Counted from the stretch's first letter, positions 42,478 to 52,641 are shown. The stretch is 64,000 nucleotides of DNA from Streptomyces abyssomicinicus (GCF_008974245.1 NZ_BBZI01000007.1:453629-517628); one strand, 5' to 3'. Translations and numbers: made by a program. Notes: a model not told the origin generated them from the sequence alone.

Positions 42478-42484
42478 GATATTC
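42464..42484 (-). repeat. att-like core repeat D (21 bp) at the traD break
   Basis: These 21 bp are identical to 47647-47667 in the complete aldehyde dehydrogenase gene, in the same orientation; the flanks differ on both sides apart from one or two bases. The copy lies exactly where the traD remnant begins. Repeats D and A enclose 5.2 kb. A site-specific or short-homology crossover at this core is the simplest explanation. Confidence 0.8.
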
Positions 42485-42610
42485 GATCACCTGCTGGGAT
42501 GGCTCTGGCCGGGCGCCCTCGCACCTTCCTCGCTTGTGGAAGCGGCCGGCATTCGTGCTGACGCCCAGATCATTCACCTCGCAGTGCGCGCGTGGTGCCG
42601 GCGCTGAGCA
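42485..42610 (+). pseudogene. Possible ISL3-type transposase N-terminal remnant
   Basis: In the frame continuing from att D the sequence reads FDHLLGWLWPGALAPSSL, then GIRADAQIIHLAVRAWCRR and a stop. Strand-rich LVEAAGIRADAQIIHLAVRAW resembles the N-terminus of ISL3 transposases ahead of their zinc-binding domain. Too short for certainty. Nothing recognisable was seen between 42611 and 42792. Confidence 0.3.
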
Positions 42611-42792
42611 GGCTTCCCTGTCGTACGGCGGGAACCACCCGTGGATCGGTTTCGTGGTACCACGGCCGCGCGGTACGCCGAAACCGCTCTTCCAGGGTCT
42701 GGAAGCACGAGCTCAGGCATAGCCGTCGATCACGGCCACAGCCGTCCGTCTCGCCCTCTCACCGGTGGGTGGTGGCCCAGCGGGGCAGCGGA

Positions 42793-43761
42793 TCATCGGA
42801 CCCGCAGGTCGGCGTGGACCAGGTCGTGGTCCGAGTAGGTGGGGTGGACGCCCAGGCTCGGTGCGGAGTAGCGGCCGTTCTTGCGGAGGAAGATGTAGTC
42901 GAACTTCTTCCGGTACGGGGACGCATCGGCGGTCGCCTGGCAAGGGGGACGGTTCCGGGTCGGGCCACAGGAGGGGTCAGCGTCCCGGAACTGGTTCCAC
43001 ATGGGCTTCATCTCGGAGTACGCCGGGTCGGCGTTGAAGTCTCCCAGAACGATGGCGTTGCGGTACTTCTTGGCCGCGGACAGCAACTCGCTGATCTGCT
43101 TCTTCCGCGCGTCCCTCTGACCCGACTGCGCGAGATGGGTCGCGAAGACACGTGCCTTTTTGCCGGCGACGGTGGTGTGGGCCGACACGTATCCGCGTTC
43201 TTCGCTCCCGCCTTCCGAGTAACGCTTGTTCACGATGCCCGTCAGCGGCGCGGCGGAGAGAATCGCGTTGCCGTAGGCGGAGCCGGCGCCGAGGCAGGCC
43301 CAGCTGTCCGTCTGAACGCTCCCGTGTGCGACGTAGTAGTGATAGCCCTTCTTCTCGAGCTTCTTGACGATGTTCTTCGTTTCCTGAACGCAGATCTCCT
43401 CAAGCGCGATGACCTGCGGGCGATACCTGGCGATCTCGTTCACGATCCGGGTGAGGTGACGGTCGTAATGACCGACGCGGGAAGGATTGTGCACGTTGAA
43501 GTTGGCGACCCTGTTCGAGAATGCGACGACTGCGGCCTTCGCGACAGGCTCTACGACAGAGGCATCCTCCGTTGACCCCGGCTTCGCCGGGTCCGCCGCG
43601 TTCATCCGGTCCGAGTGAGCGGAGCCCGTGCCCTCGGGCTCACTCGCCGCGCATGCCGTGGATACGAGCATCGTGGTCGCCCCGGCAGCCCCGACGACAC
43701 AGGCCCTCCAGCCCTTCAGGTTCCTACCCCTCTTGCGGTTCGTGCGGACAGAGGCATTCAT
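42793..43761 (-). CDS. Exported endonuclease/exonuclease/phosphatase-family lipoprotein
   Basis: This 322-residue protein starts at ATG 43761 behind AAGGGGG. The N-terminus is basic, then hydrophobic, ending in STAC (Cys37), a slightly non-canonical lipobox. The catalytic domain carries EEP motifs: FNVHNPSRVGHYDRHL, ALEEICVQ (metal Glu), GDFNADPAY (Asp/Asn) and YSDHDLVHADL (Asp/His). EEP members hydrolyse phosphodiesters in DNA, RNA or phospholipids. Cell-surface location on an integrated element suggests extracellular DNA processing or defence; that is inference. The linker after Cys37 is Ser/Pro/Glu-rich. Confidence 0.85.
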   Translation of the reverse strand: MNASVRTNRKRGRNLKGWRACVVGAAGATTMLVSTACAASEPEGTGSAHSDRMNAADPAKPGSTEDASVVEPVAKAAVVAFSNRVANFNVHNPSRVGHYDRHLTRIVNEIARYRPQVIALEEICVQETKNIVKKLEKKGYHYYVAHGSVQTDSWACLGAGSAYGNAILSAAPLTGIVNKRYSEGGSEERGYVSAHTTVAGKKARVFATHLAQSGQRDARKKQISELLSAAKKYRNAIVLGDFNADPAYSEMKPMWNQFRDADPSCGPTRNRPPCQATADASPYRKKFDYIFLRKNGRYSAPSLGVHPTYSDHDLVHADLRVR

Positions 43762-44124
43762 GGTGTTCCCCCTTGGTCGGTCGTGACGGTCACTCTCGGC
43801 TCCTGGATTTTCCATACCCGGCAGAGGCCCGATGTCGTGACGTGACATTTCTTATCGGGCTGGTGCGTCGACACATCGTCCTGACGAGGTGTCCACGAGA
43901 TTAGGAGAGCGCGGGTGTCGAGGGCGTCCGGCAAAGGGCCAGCAGCTGTGTCAACTTCGCTACTATGTACGGCGCATCAATCAACCAGGGTTTCGTCGGC
44001 GGTCGTCCCCAGGCGTACTCCCGTCCCGCCGCCAGCGACGGTTGACCGCACGAGGCATCCTCCTGCCGGATGCCCTCACCGGTCTGTCCCCTAACCTCAG
44101 CCCCGCCGGACGAAAGACCCGGCC
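43762..44124. other. No recognisable gene upstream of the EEP lipoprotein
   Basis: Contains the leader and promoter region of the - strand lipoprotein gene and unassigned DNA. The part near 43960-44000 is relatively AT-rich. No family motif on either strand. Confidence 0.45.
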
Positions 44125-44366
44125 CGGGCCGTGCGCTGGGACAACGCCCTCTGGAGTCCCAGATCGGCCTCTACAAAACCGAGCTGATCAAGCACCACAA
44201 GCCCGGGCACGGTCTGCCCGTTGTCGAGCTCGCGACTGCGGAATGGGTCGACTGGTTCAACAACCGACGCCTGCACAGCGCGATCGGAACCATCCCGCCC
44301 CACGAACACGAGACCAACCACTACGCTCGACACCAGCCTCAAGCGGTGGCTGGAGCCAATGCATAG
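44125..44366 (+). mobile_element. IS3-family transposase OrfB, C-terminal remnant
   Basis: The frame gives ESQIGLYKTELIKHHKP, LATAEWVDWFNNRRLHSAIG and PPHEHETNHYARHQP, the end of an IS3 OrfB integrase-core domain with the last catalytic Glu (ESQIGLYK). Just upstream RWDNALWS is in another frame, so one base is missing. The N-terminal part is absent. It abuts the IS5 remnant read on the other strand. Confidence 0.8.
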
Positions 44367-44394
44367 AGCCTCCACCGATCCCGGAGCGCTTCAC

Positions 44395-44613
44395 CCTCAG
44401 GCGGCGCCAGGCTGTGACGCCGGAGCAGCCGACCAGTTGGCGTGGCACATCGCGCCAGGCCACGCCGGTGCGCAGAACGTAGAGGATGCCCGCCAGCGCG
44501 ATGCGGTCTGATATCCGGTGCCGTCCCGCGTGGCGGTGGCGCCGTTCCGGGCCTGACGTCAGTAGGGGAGCCACGCGCGCCCATAGGTCATCGGGTACAA
44601 GATCGTTGTTCAC
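44395..44613 (-). mobile_element. IS5-family transposase, N-terminal remnant
   Basis: From GTG 44613 the frame reads VNNDLVPDDLWARVAPLL, then SDRIALAGILYVLRTGVAW and RDVPRQLVGCSGVTAWRRL, the N-terminal domain of an IS5 transposase (DUF4096 type), and ends there. The catalytic domain is missing. It lies back to back with the IS3 fragment, suggesting one element inserted into or recombined with the other. Confidence 0.78.
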
Positions 44614-44674
44614 GCACGAAGCGTGCCAGAACAACGTGGTGGAGGTGGAGAGTGCTGCCCTGCCTACTCGCCCG

Positions 44675-45034
44675 ATGAGCGACAGCACATAGTCGGGCAG
44701 CTGGGACGGCCCCTGGTACCGCATCCGCACGGAGCAGTTCGAGGCCGCGTTCCTGCCGGATACCGACGAAGAGCTGGAGTCGGTCGAAGACATCGACGTC
44801 GAGGCGAGACTGCCCGATGGTTCGCGGTGGAGCGCGACCGTGTGCACTGTTGCCCGGGTCGAGGTCCTGATGAAGTGGTGGGCCAAGAGTGGAGAGGCCC
44901 TTGAAGGCCGCTACTACTGGTGCTCGGACGGTCTCATCGTCCGTGATGCCGGAGTGAGCAACATGGCCCACGTCCTCACCGGTCTCATCGAGCACGGTGA
45001 ATACAAACAGATCCTTCAGCGTCCGGAGGACTGA
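44675..45034 (+). pseudogene. Small acidic protein interrupted by an in-frame amber codon
   Basis: ATG 44675 starts MSDST, followed by TAG at 44690-44692. The same frame then runs on as SGSWDGPWYRIRTEQFEAAF, with acidic EELESVEDIDVEARLP, MKWWAKSGEALEGRYYWCS and MAHVLTGLIEHGEYKQIL to the stop at 45034. The whole would be 118 residues plus the stop. Coding character is good downstream and there is no other start before 44840. I do not recognise the family; size and acidity would suit an immunity protein. Confidence 0.5.
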
Positions 45035-45178
45035 CGGCAACTACCCGACCTCTGCACCGCGTTCTGAAACGACCAGTTACTCGGCTGGCCCGACCTGACC
45101 CCTGGGGGTATCCCCACCCCCATTGCGGAGGCTGCCGCCATGGGGCGCAGCCGACCCACCCCGGCAGAGTGTGAGGGC

Positions 45179-46462
45179 ATGAAGGCAATACAGAAGACCT
45201 CGCGGGCCCGCCTTGCCGCCGCCGCTCTCCTCGCTGCCTCCACGGCACTCGCGCCGGGTGCTGCGGCCGCTCCCCACCCGGCGTCTGCGGACACCGCGGC
45301 CTCCGCCGACGGCCGGCTCACCTCTCGGCAGCTCCAACGCGAAGCGGCCCGCGTCCTTGCAGAGGGTGGGTTCGTCGGCATCACACTGCGGGTGCGTGAC
45401 GGCGCCCGCACGGTACACGCCCGAGCGGGCAAGGCCGAGCTGCACACCGGCCGCCCTGTGCCGCGCGGCACGGAGTTCAGGATCGGCAGCGTCACCAAGA
45501 CGTTCGTGGCCACCGTGGTGCTGCAACTCGTCGCCGAGGGCCGCCTGTCCCTGGACGACACCGTCGAGCGCTGGCTGCCGGGTGTGGTGAGCGGCAACGG
45601 CAACGACGGCAGCCTCATCACCGTCAGGAACCTACTGCAGCACACCAGCGGCATCCACAACTACGGCCCCGAAGAGGACTCCGGGAACACCGCAGCCGAT
45701 TTCGAGCGGACACGATTTGACCACTGGGGCCCCGAGCAGCTGGTCGCCGGCGCGGTGCGCCACCGGCCGGACTTCCCACCCGCACCGGCCGATGCGCCCA
45801 AGCCCGACTGGAACTACTCCAACACCGGCTATGTCCTCGCCGGGATGATCATCGAGAAGGCCACCGGACGGCCCTGGGCCGAGGAGGTACGCGACCGCAT
45901 AATCCGGCCGCTCGGCCTGACTGGCACCTACGCCCCCGGCGACGACCCGTACCTGAAGCCGCCCCATGCTCACACCTACCACCTGTTCCCCGGCTCGGTC
46001 ACCTGGACCGACACCACGGCCAGGAACATCTCCCAAGTGGACGCGGCCGCTGCCCTCGTCGGCACCGACCGCGACGTGGACCGCTTCTTCACCGCCCTGC
46101 TCGGCGGGCGCCTGCTGCCTCCCGCCCAGCTCGCGGAGATGCGCAGGACCGTGTCCGTCAGCGAGAACTTCCAGGTGGGGTTTCCCGGCCTGCGGTACGG
46201 CCTGGGACTGATGCAGCAGCCGCTGACCTGCGGCGGCGATACCTGGGGCCACGGAGGGGACCTGGAGGGATTCACGGTGCGCACCGGCTTCTCCGCAGAC
46301 GGGCGCCGCTCAGTCGTCGTCGTCGCCAACGGCACCGGCGGCGGCGAGCAGCTGCTCGCCGCCGAGCGGGCCGTCCGCGGGCTTGTGGACCGCGCCCTGT
46401 GCGCCGGTACCCAGGACATCGCCGACTCCAGGCCGTCGGCCGTCTCCCACAACAGCCGGTAG
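45179..46462 (+). CDS. Exported serine hydrolase, class C beta-lactamase/D-Ala-D-Ala carboxypeptidase family
   Basis: This 427-residue protein has a signal peptide (LAAAALLAASTALAPGAAAA). The penicillin-recognising fold shows SVTK (Ser104, Lys107) as SxxK, YSN in WNYSNTGYVLAGM as YxN, and HGG in TWGHGGDLEGF in place of KTG. It probably acts as a DD-peptidase, esterase or beta-lactamase-like enzyme outside the cell. ATG 45179 is favoured because the signal peptide follows it. It is the only clearly intact gene between att D and the integrase copy 4. Confidence 0.88.
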   Translation: MKAIQKTSRARLAAAALLAASTALAPGAAAAPHPASADTAASADGRLTSRQLQREAARVLAEGGFVGITLRVRDGARTVHARAGKAELHTGRPVPRGTEFRIGSVTKTFVATVVLQLVAEGRLSLDDTVERWLPGVVSGNGNDGSLITVRNLLQHTSGIHNYGPEEDSGNTAADFERTRFDHWGPEQLVAGAVRHRPDFPPAPADAPKPDWNYSNTGYVLAGMIIEKATGRPWAEEVRDRIIRPLGLTGTYAPGDDPYLKPPHAHTYHLFPGSVTWTDTTARNISQVDAAAALVGTDRDVDRFFTALLGGRLLPPAQLAEMRRTVSVSENFQVGFPGLRYGLGLMQQPLTCGGDTWGHGGDLEGFTVRTGFSADGRRSVVVVANGTGGGEQLLAAERAVRGLVDRALCAGTQDIADSRPSAVSHNSR

Positions 46463-46829
46463 CGTTCTGGGGGCTTCAGGTGCTGGACGTGGCCCTGTTG
46501 CCCGGCCGCCCTGCCGCCGGCGCGGGTGGCGATCAGCGGACGGTCTGGATCGGGTATCGGCGATCACCTCGGCGCGGGCGACGTCGCGGTGGTCGGTCAC
46601 CCGCGAAATCCAGCGGCCTCGACAACCCGGTGACGTCATATCCGCGGACCTCGACGTCCCGCCTGCGTCGGGAGGATGCCGCCGACAGCCACTCGATCCT
46701 CTCGTCGGCCTCGCCGTGGGCGCAGGTCGCTGGAACCGTCGCGGTCCCGGCTGCACTCGACCGGCTCGACCCGAACGACAACCCGGACAGCGGCGTCGGC
46801 CGGTCTCGCTGAGGGAGAGGGGCTTCAGC
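46463..46829. other. No recognisable gene; transposon debris likely
   Basis: About 370 bp between the serine hydrolase stop and the IS630-like fragment. Frames are motif-free. It may be the decayed 5' part of the same insertion sequence. Confidence 0.45.
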
Positions 46830-47000
46830 CACCAACTGCCCGCCCACCGCCCATTGGTAGAAGGCCAGCACTACTTCCTGCGTCGCGGCTGGCTCTCCAA
46901 CGTCGCCTTCACCACCCCGGACCACCTCATGCAGCGCATCCGAAGCGGCCTCCGCCACATCCAGTACCGCAGCCACCTCATAGACGGCTGCCTCACCGAG
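46830..47000 (+). mobile_element. IS630-type transposase, C-terminal remnant
   Basis: The frame reads FLRRGWLSNVAFTTPDHL, then IRSGLRHIQYRSHLIDGCL, matching the last helix region of IS630-type transposases of actinomycetes. It runs without a stop directly into the integrase remnant, an accidental in-frame fusion. The catalytic DDE part is missing. Confidence 0.6.
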
Positions 47001-47450
47001 ACAAGGACTGACGAGAGGCGGGCCGAGAGGGCGACGCGTCCTGTTCCGGTACCGCCTGTGTTCGTGGAGCGGCTGAGGGAGCACGTTGAGCGCTTCGGCG
47101 TAGCGGATGACGGCCGGCTGTTCCGTAACGCCGAGGGCAATTACGTAGAGGCCGCGGCCTACGGGAGGACGTGGGCGCGAGCGCGGCGGGCGGCTCTGAC
47201 CCGGATGGAGTTGGCCGCGGGGCTTGTCAAACGGCCCTACGGCCTCCGGCACGCCGGTATCTCCTTCTGGCTGTACTCCGGTGTCGATCCCGCGGAGTGC
47301 GCCAGGCGGGCGGGGCAGAGCATCGAGGTTCTCTTCCGCAACTACGCGAAGTTCCTCGACGGCGTCCAGGAGCACGCAAACCAGTTGATCGACCAGTCGC
47401 TGCGCGAGTGGGACCGGGTGTCCCAGCCTGCTCCGAGGCGACGTCGATGA
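47001..47450 (+). pseudogene. AICE-type tyrosine integrase, C-terminal half (best-preserved copy 4)
   Basis: About 150 residues remain: VPVPPVFVERLREHVERFG, LFRNAEGNYVEAAAYGRTW, PYGLRHAGISFWLYSGV, ECARRAGQSIEVLFRNYAKF, ending in DRVSQPAPRRRR. The Arg of LRHAG and the nucleophile Tyr in FRNYAKF are present; the H/W position reads Gln (AGQS). The N-terminal arm and first catalytic Arg are lost to the IS630-type fragment. Its stop is 171 bp from the aldehyde dehydrogenase stop, the usual int-next-to-att layout. Confidence 0.82.
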
Positions 47451-47566
47451 CCTTGGGCAGGGCCTTCTTGGACCGGAAAAGACCGGGACAGCTGGTCCGG
47501 GATGGGAAGCCAGTGGGAGGAATCGGGAGTAGCCGGTCATCCCTGCTCCGCCGTTCAAGGTCGTGG
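47451..47566. repeat. Conserved integrase-att spacer, copy 4
   Basis: About 115 bp that align with 30084-30200 and 36163-36276 (shared blocks CTTGGGC, TTGGACCGGAAA, GACCGGGACAGCTGGTCCGGGA, shortened here, and GGGAGGAATCGGGA). Such conservation in non-coding DNA next to int suggests integrase or excisionase arm-binding sites. Confidence 0.6.
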
Positions 47567-47570
47567 AAGC

Positions 47571-47610
47571 AAGGGCGCCTGACCTGCATTCCTGCAGGTC
47601 AGGCGCCCTT
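47571..47610 (-). terminator. Terminator of the aldehyde dehydrogenase gene
   Basis: A perfect 18-bp stem (47571-47588 with 47593-47610) with loop TTCC begins 11 bp after the dehydrogenase stop. The stem ends in AAGGG/CCCTT. The att-like copies B and C carry only part of the right arm (AGGTCAGGC), so the element junction lies inside this hairpin. Confidence 0.85.
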
Positions 47611-47621
47611 CTTCGAGGCTC

Positions 47622-49145
<1,524 letters not shown>

Positions 49146-49189
49146 CTGTCTGCCTCCCGGAGATGTGCCGCCCGCCGTCGGACGGCTCG

Positions 49190-50518
49190 TCAGCTCTGGT
49201 CGCGCAGGCTAGGCGCCACGACGTTGCGCGGACGTTGCGAGCGGGCGCCGGGGGAGAACGGGGTTGGCGGCGCGCCGAGTTCGCGTTCCAGTGCGGCGAG
49301 CCGGGCGCGTGCGGGGGCGCTGGGGCGGACCGCGGCGAGGGCCCGCCAGACCTCGAGGTCGTCCTCGCCCCACGGGGCGTGCGCCCAGTCGGCCAGGAGG
49401 TCCGGGTCGCCCCGGATGATCAGCGCGGTGCGCAGGGCGTCCGCCACCCGATGCCGCAGGCGGGCCACCGCGGGCGCCTGCGAGGAGGGCAGCAGCGGCC
49501 CCCGGTAGGCGGCGGCCGCCGCGGCGACGGCGCCCGTCTCCAGGCGCCGCTCCACCAGCTCCAGGTCGCAGACGACCGGGGCGGTCAGCCGGTACGGGCG
49601 GGAGGCCAGCACGTCCGGGCCCAGCACCCGCCGCAGCCGGGCCAGTTCGGCGCGCAGCGTCACGGGGGGCACGGTCTCGTCGGGGTAGAGGGCGCAGGCC
49701 AGCTCGTCGCCGCTCAGTCCCTCGGGATGGCGGGCCAGCAGCAGCACGATCTCGGAGTGCCGCCGGCTCAGCCGCAGTCGGCGCCCGCCGCCCGCCCGCA
49801 GCAGGGCCTCCTCCCGGCCCAGTGCGGTCAGCTCCAGCGTTCCGCCGCCCGGTGACGGCGGTTCCAGGAGGGCGAGCTGCGACTCGACGGCGCGCGCCAC
49901 CGCCTGGACGAACCCCAGGCTGTGCGGATGGGCCAGGCCGTTGCCCCCGGTGATGTCGACGGCGCCGAGGACGCGCCCGGTGCGCGGGTCGTGGACCGGG
50001 GCGGCGGCGCAGGTCCACGGCTGGACCCGGTGGCAGAAGTGCTCGGCGGTGAAGACCTGCACGGGGCGGTCGACGGTGACCGCGGTGCCGGGCGCGTTGG
50101 TGCCCACGGCGCTCTCCGACCAGCGGGCGCCCGGCACGAAGTTCATGGAGTCCGCTGCCCGCCGGGTCGCCGGGCAGCCCTCCACCCAGAGCAGGCGGCC
50201 GTGCGCGTCGCAGACGGCCAGGAGATGGCCGCCGTCGTCGGCGAAGGTGCCCACCAGTTCCCGGATCAGGGGCATCATCCGGGAGAGCGGATGCTCGGCC
50301 CGGTAGGCGTTGAGGTCGGCGTCGGCCAGCTCGATGTCCGCCGTGCGGTCCGGTCCCACACCGGCCCGGGCGGACCTGCGCCACGAGTCGGCCACCACCG
50401 GGCGCACCGGGCGGGGCACGGTTCCCGCCCGGGTGAACGTCTCGTGGGCCCGGCGCAGCACCCGTGCCCGCTCCACCGGATCGGCTCCCGGTTTGAGGGC
50501 CACCCAAGGATCGGTCAA
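49190..50518 (-). CDS. GAF-domain transcriptional regulator (AcoR-like sensor half, winged-helix C-terminus)
   Basis: This 442-residue protein starts at a TTG with GGGGAGG 5 bp upstream. The N-terminal half matches AcoR-type activators (VVADSWRRSARAGVGPD, a GAF domain with FVPGARWSESAVGTNAPGTA and EHFCHRVQPWTCAAAPVHD). Instead of an AAA+ sigma54 domain it has a helix-rich DNA-binding region (LSRRHSEIVLLLARHPEGLS, LRAELARLRRVLG) and a C-terminal helical part. It probably senses an aldehyde- or alcohol-derived signal and controls the aldehyde dehydrogenase. Confidence 0.82.
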   Translation of the reverse strand: MTDPWVALKPGADPVERARVLRRAHETFTRAGTVPRPVRPVVADSWRRSARAGVGPDRTADIELADADLNAYRAEHPLSRMMPLIRELVGTFADDGGHLLAVCDAHGRLLWVEGCPATRRAADSMNFVPGARWSESAVGTNAPGTAVTVDRPVQVFTAEHFCHRVQPWTCAAAPVHDPRTGRVLGAVDITGGNGLAHPHSLGFVQAVARAVESQLALLEPPSPGGGTLELTALGREEALLRAGGGRRLRLSRRHSEIVLLLARHPEGLSGDELACALYPDETVPPVTLRAELARLRRVLGPDVLASRPYRLTAPVVCDLELVERRLETGAVAAAAAAYRGPLLPSSQAPAVARLRHRVADALRTALIIRGDPDLLADWAHAPWGEDDLEVWRALAAVRPSAPARARLAALERELGAPPTPFSPGARSQRPRNVVAPSLRDQS

Positions 50519-50628
50519 TGCGGCCTCCCCGCAAGGCGACGGTGACGTGCGGTCGTCGTCACATCCTCATCCGGGGCGGGGAGGGCGACAAGGCGTCGCG
50601 CCGCGGGGATTCGGCGGAGACCGCCCGG

Positions 50629-50727
50629 CGCCGCCGGTGAGGAGCCCGCCCGCGCCGCCGGTGACGACCCCGCCCGGCGTCGCCGGTGAGGAGCCCGCCC
50701 GCGCCGCGGGTGAGGAGCGCGCCCGGC
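50629..50727. repeat. Four imperfect tandem repeats of about 25 bp
   Basis: Four consecutive 24-25-bp units of the form CGCCGCCGGTGAGGAGCCCG plus CCCG, with small changes (alternating 24 and 25 bp, so a 49-bp higher-order period), fill the gap between the regulator gene and the next gene's 3' end. No coding function is supported. Confidence 0.8.
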
Positions 50728-50736
50728 ACGGGTGCG

Positions 50737-52548
50737 TCAGGGCGCCGGCTCCGGTCCGTCGCCGTCGCGCACCAGGCGCCAGGCCCGCGCGAAGAGTGCG
50801 GGCAGGGTGTCGGGGAAGGGCGGCAGGTCCGTCACCTTCCCGTCGTGGCCCAGCAGGGCGCCCAGCAGCGGAACCTTCCAGCCCTCCAGCGGCGGCGGGG
50901 GCTTGAGGCCGCGCCGGGGCCTGCCGCTCGGCATCCAGGCGCCGGGCAGGAAGACGTCACGGCCCGCCCGGGCCCGCCGGTCGCGGACCACCAGGCCCCG
51001 GCCGGCCAGCTCGGCGGCGGCGTCGCGGTGCTGCCGGGTGGTCCAGCCGTTCCACCGGCGCACGTGCCGGTCGGTGGGGGAGGGGAGGGTGAGCAGTTGC
51101 AGGTACAGGGCGGCCGCGTCCCCGGACACCCCCAGGTGCCCGGCGGCCCGCGAGACGACCTCGGGCGCGCTCGCGCGCGGATCGGTCTCGTACGCGCCCT
51201 CGGGCAGGGCGCCGGAGGTGATCCGTGCCATCATCCGATCGCACGCCCCGCCGGTCAGCCACTGCCGTTCCTCCGCGTGCCGCGTTCCCTGCGCCAGGCC
51301 CTCCCGCAGCAGGCGGCCCGGGGAGTCCGCGCGGGACAGCGCCCCGCGCAGGAACCGGACCAGCTCCGGGGCGCCACCGCGCACCGCGTCGCCCGCGGGC
51401 AGTTCCGCGTAGGCCCACGGCACGGCGGTGAGCAACGTGTCGAGCAGCAGCTCGGCGTCGCCCCAGTTCCGGACGTCCCAGATCGTGGGGAGGCGGCGGT
51501 GCTCGGGCTCCAGCCAGCGGGGGTTGACGCCGATGCCGCCCGCCGGGGGCAGCCGGGCGGGGTCGAGGAGGAGACGGCACAGGTCCGCCGCCGGTATGCG
51601 CCGGTCCAGCGGCAGCGCGGCCTGCCACGCTGTCTCGGACGCCTGCGGCCACGCCCCGTGCCGGTCCGACCAGCTCCGGGCCAGGCGTGCGGCGACGTCC
51701 CGCGGGCCGGCGGGCCGCCACAGATCGGCGGGGTCGTCGGGCAGGACGTCGGCCAGCAGCGCGATCAGGTCCGCCTCCGTGAGGCCGCGCACCTCCTGCA
51801 GGCCGTCGTCGGCCTCGGCCGCCCCCAGTCCCAGCACCTCGCGTTCCGCGGCGTCGAAACGGAAGGGCACCGGTGCGCCCGCCAGCAACAGGGCGGCCAT
51901 GGCCCGGCTCAGCCCGGTGGCCCGGGCGAGACCGGTCACGGCGGCCGGGTCCCACGGCATCGGCCCGCGCTCGCGAACCGCGGCGACCAGCGCCAGGAGC
52001 CGTTCACGGGTGTACCGACCTCGGCGCGTCCGCGTCGAGTGGATCACCGAGCCCGGCAGCGCGGGGCCGGGGTCGTCGGCCGTCCGCGCCTCCAGGAACC
52101 GTTGCCGGCCGTCGACGGGCCAGTACACGCTCGTGGCGGCGCCCCGCTCGTCACGGACCCCGAAGGGGCGGTCCGTCCCCTGGAGGCTGCCCACCCTGAA
52201 GTGGCGGTCCGGGTCCGCGAAGGGCGTCGCGGCCCACATCTCCAGGAAGTCGAGCAGGACCTCACGGTGACGGGGCCGGGTGGAGGGAGCCGCCGCGCGC
52301 AGCGCGACGGCGTCCGTGCGGCCTATGAAGCGGGTCCAGGAGCCGTCGCCGGCCGGCCGGGGGCCGTCCGCGCCGGGGCCGGGGGTCCAGGTCCCGTCGA
52401 GGAACGCCGCGGTGCGTGCGACACCGGCGAACGCGTCCTCCTGCCACATGCCCGACCCGGTGACGAGGCCGGCGAGGGCGGCGGACATCTCGTGACGCGG
52501 CCATTCCCGGGGTGCCGGGGGGTGGTGGGCGCTGGTCGTCCGGTTCAT
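50737..52548 (-). CDS. Large uncharacterised cytosolic protein
   Basis: This protein of about 603 residues starts at ATG 52548 (ATG 52560 is possible). It lacks signal peptide and membrane segments and is rich in Trp, Arg, Leu and Asp. It has segments such as LDFLEMWAATPFADPDRHFRVG, shortened here to RVGSLQGTDRPFGV, plus RLPTIWDVRNWGDAELLLD and a C-terminal winged-helix-like part (WTTRQHRDAAAELAGRGLVV). I recognise no family. Streptomyces genomes carry similar orphan proteins. It is divergent from the L33 gene at 52642. Confidence 0.65.
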   Translation of the reverse strand: MNRTTSAHHPPAPREWPRHEMSAALAGLVTGSGMWQEDAFAGVARTAAFLDGTWTPGPGADGPRPAGDGSWTRFIGRTDAVALRAAAPSTRPRHREVLLDFLEMWAATPFADPDRHFRVGSLQGTDRPFGVRDERGAATSVYWPVDGRQRFLEARTADDPGPALPGSVIHSTRTRRGRYTRERLLALVAAVRERGPMPWDPAAVTGLARATGLSRAMAALLLAGAPVPFRFDAAEREVLGLGAAEADDGLQEVRGLTEADLIALLADVLPDDPADLWRPAGPRDVAARLARSWSDRHGAWPQASETAWQAALPLDRRIPAADLCRLLLDPARLPPAGGIGVNPRWLEPEHRRLPTIWDVRNWGDAELLLDTLLTAVPWAYAELPAGDAVRGGAPELVRFLRGALSRADSPGRLLREGLAQGTRHAEERQWLTGGACDRMMARITSGALPEGAYETDPRASAPEVVSRAAGHLGVSGDAAALYLQLLTLPSPTDRHVRRWNGWTTRQHRDAAAELAGRGLVVRDRRARAGRDVFLPGAWMPSGRPRRGLKPPPPLEGWKVPLLGALLGHDGKVTDLPPFPDTLPALFARAWRLVRDGDGPEPAP

Positions 52549-52641
52549 GGTCCCGATCATGGCCCATGCCTCCGACAGTGGAGGGGCGGGAATGCCGACG
52601 CCGCCCGTGCTGTTGACATGGCCAGATCGGAAGGAGGTCCC

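Noticed and set aside
46383..47000. A longer integrase reaching upstream to 46383
   Set aside because: Upstream of about 47000 the frame matches an IS630-type transposase end and then unassigned DNA; the continuity is accidental.
50629..50727. CRISPR-like array
   Set aside because: The repeats are contiguous tandem units without unique spacers, so this is a minisatellite.
52612..52620. TTGACA as a -35 box for rpmG
   Set aside because: The -10 position would fall on the start codon region, leaving no room for the observed ribosome-binding site.
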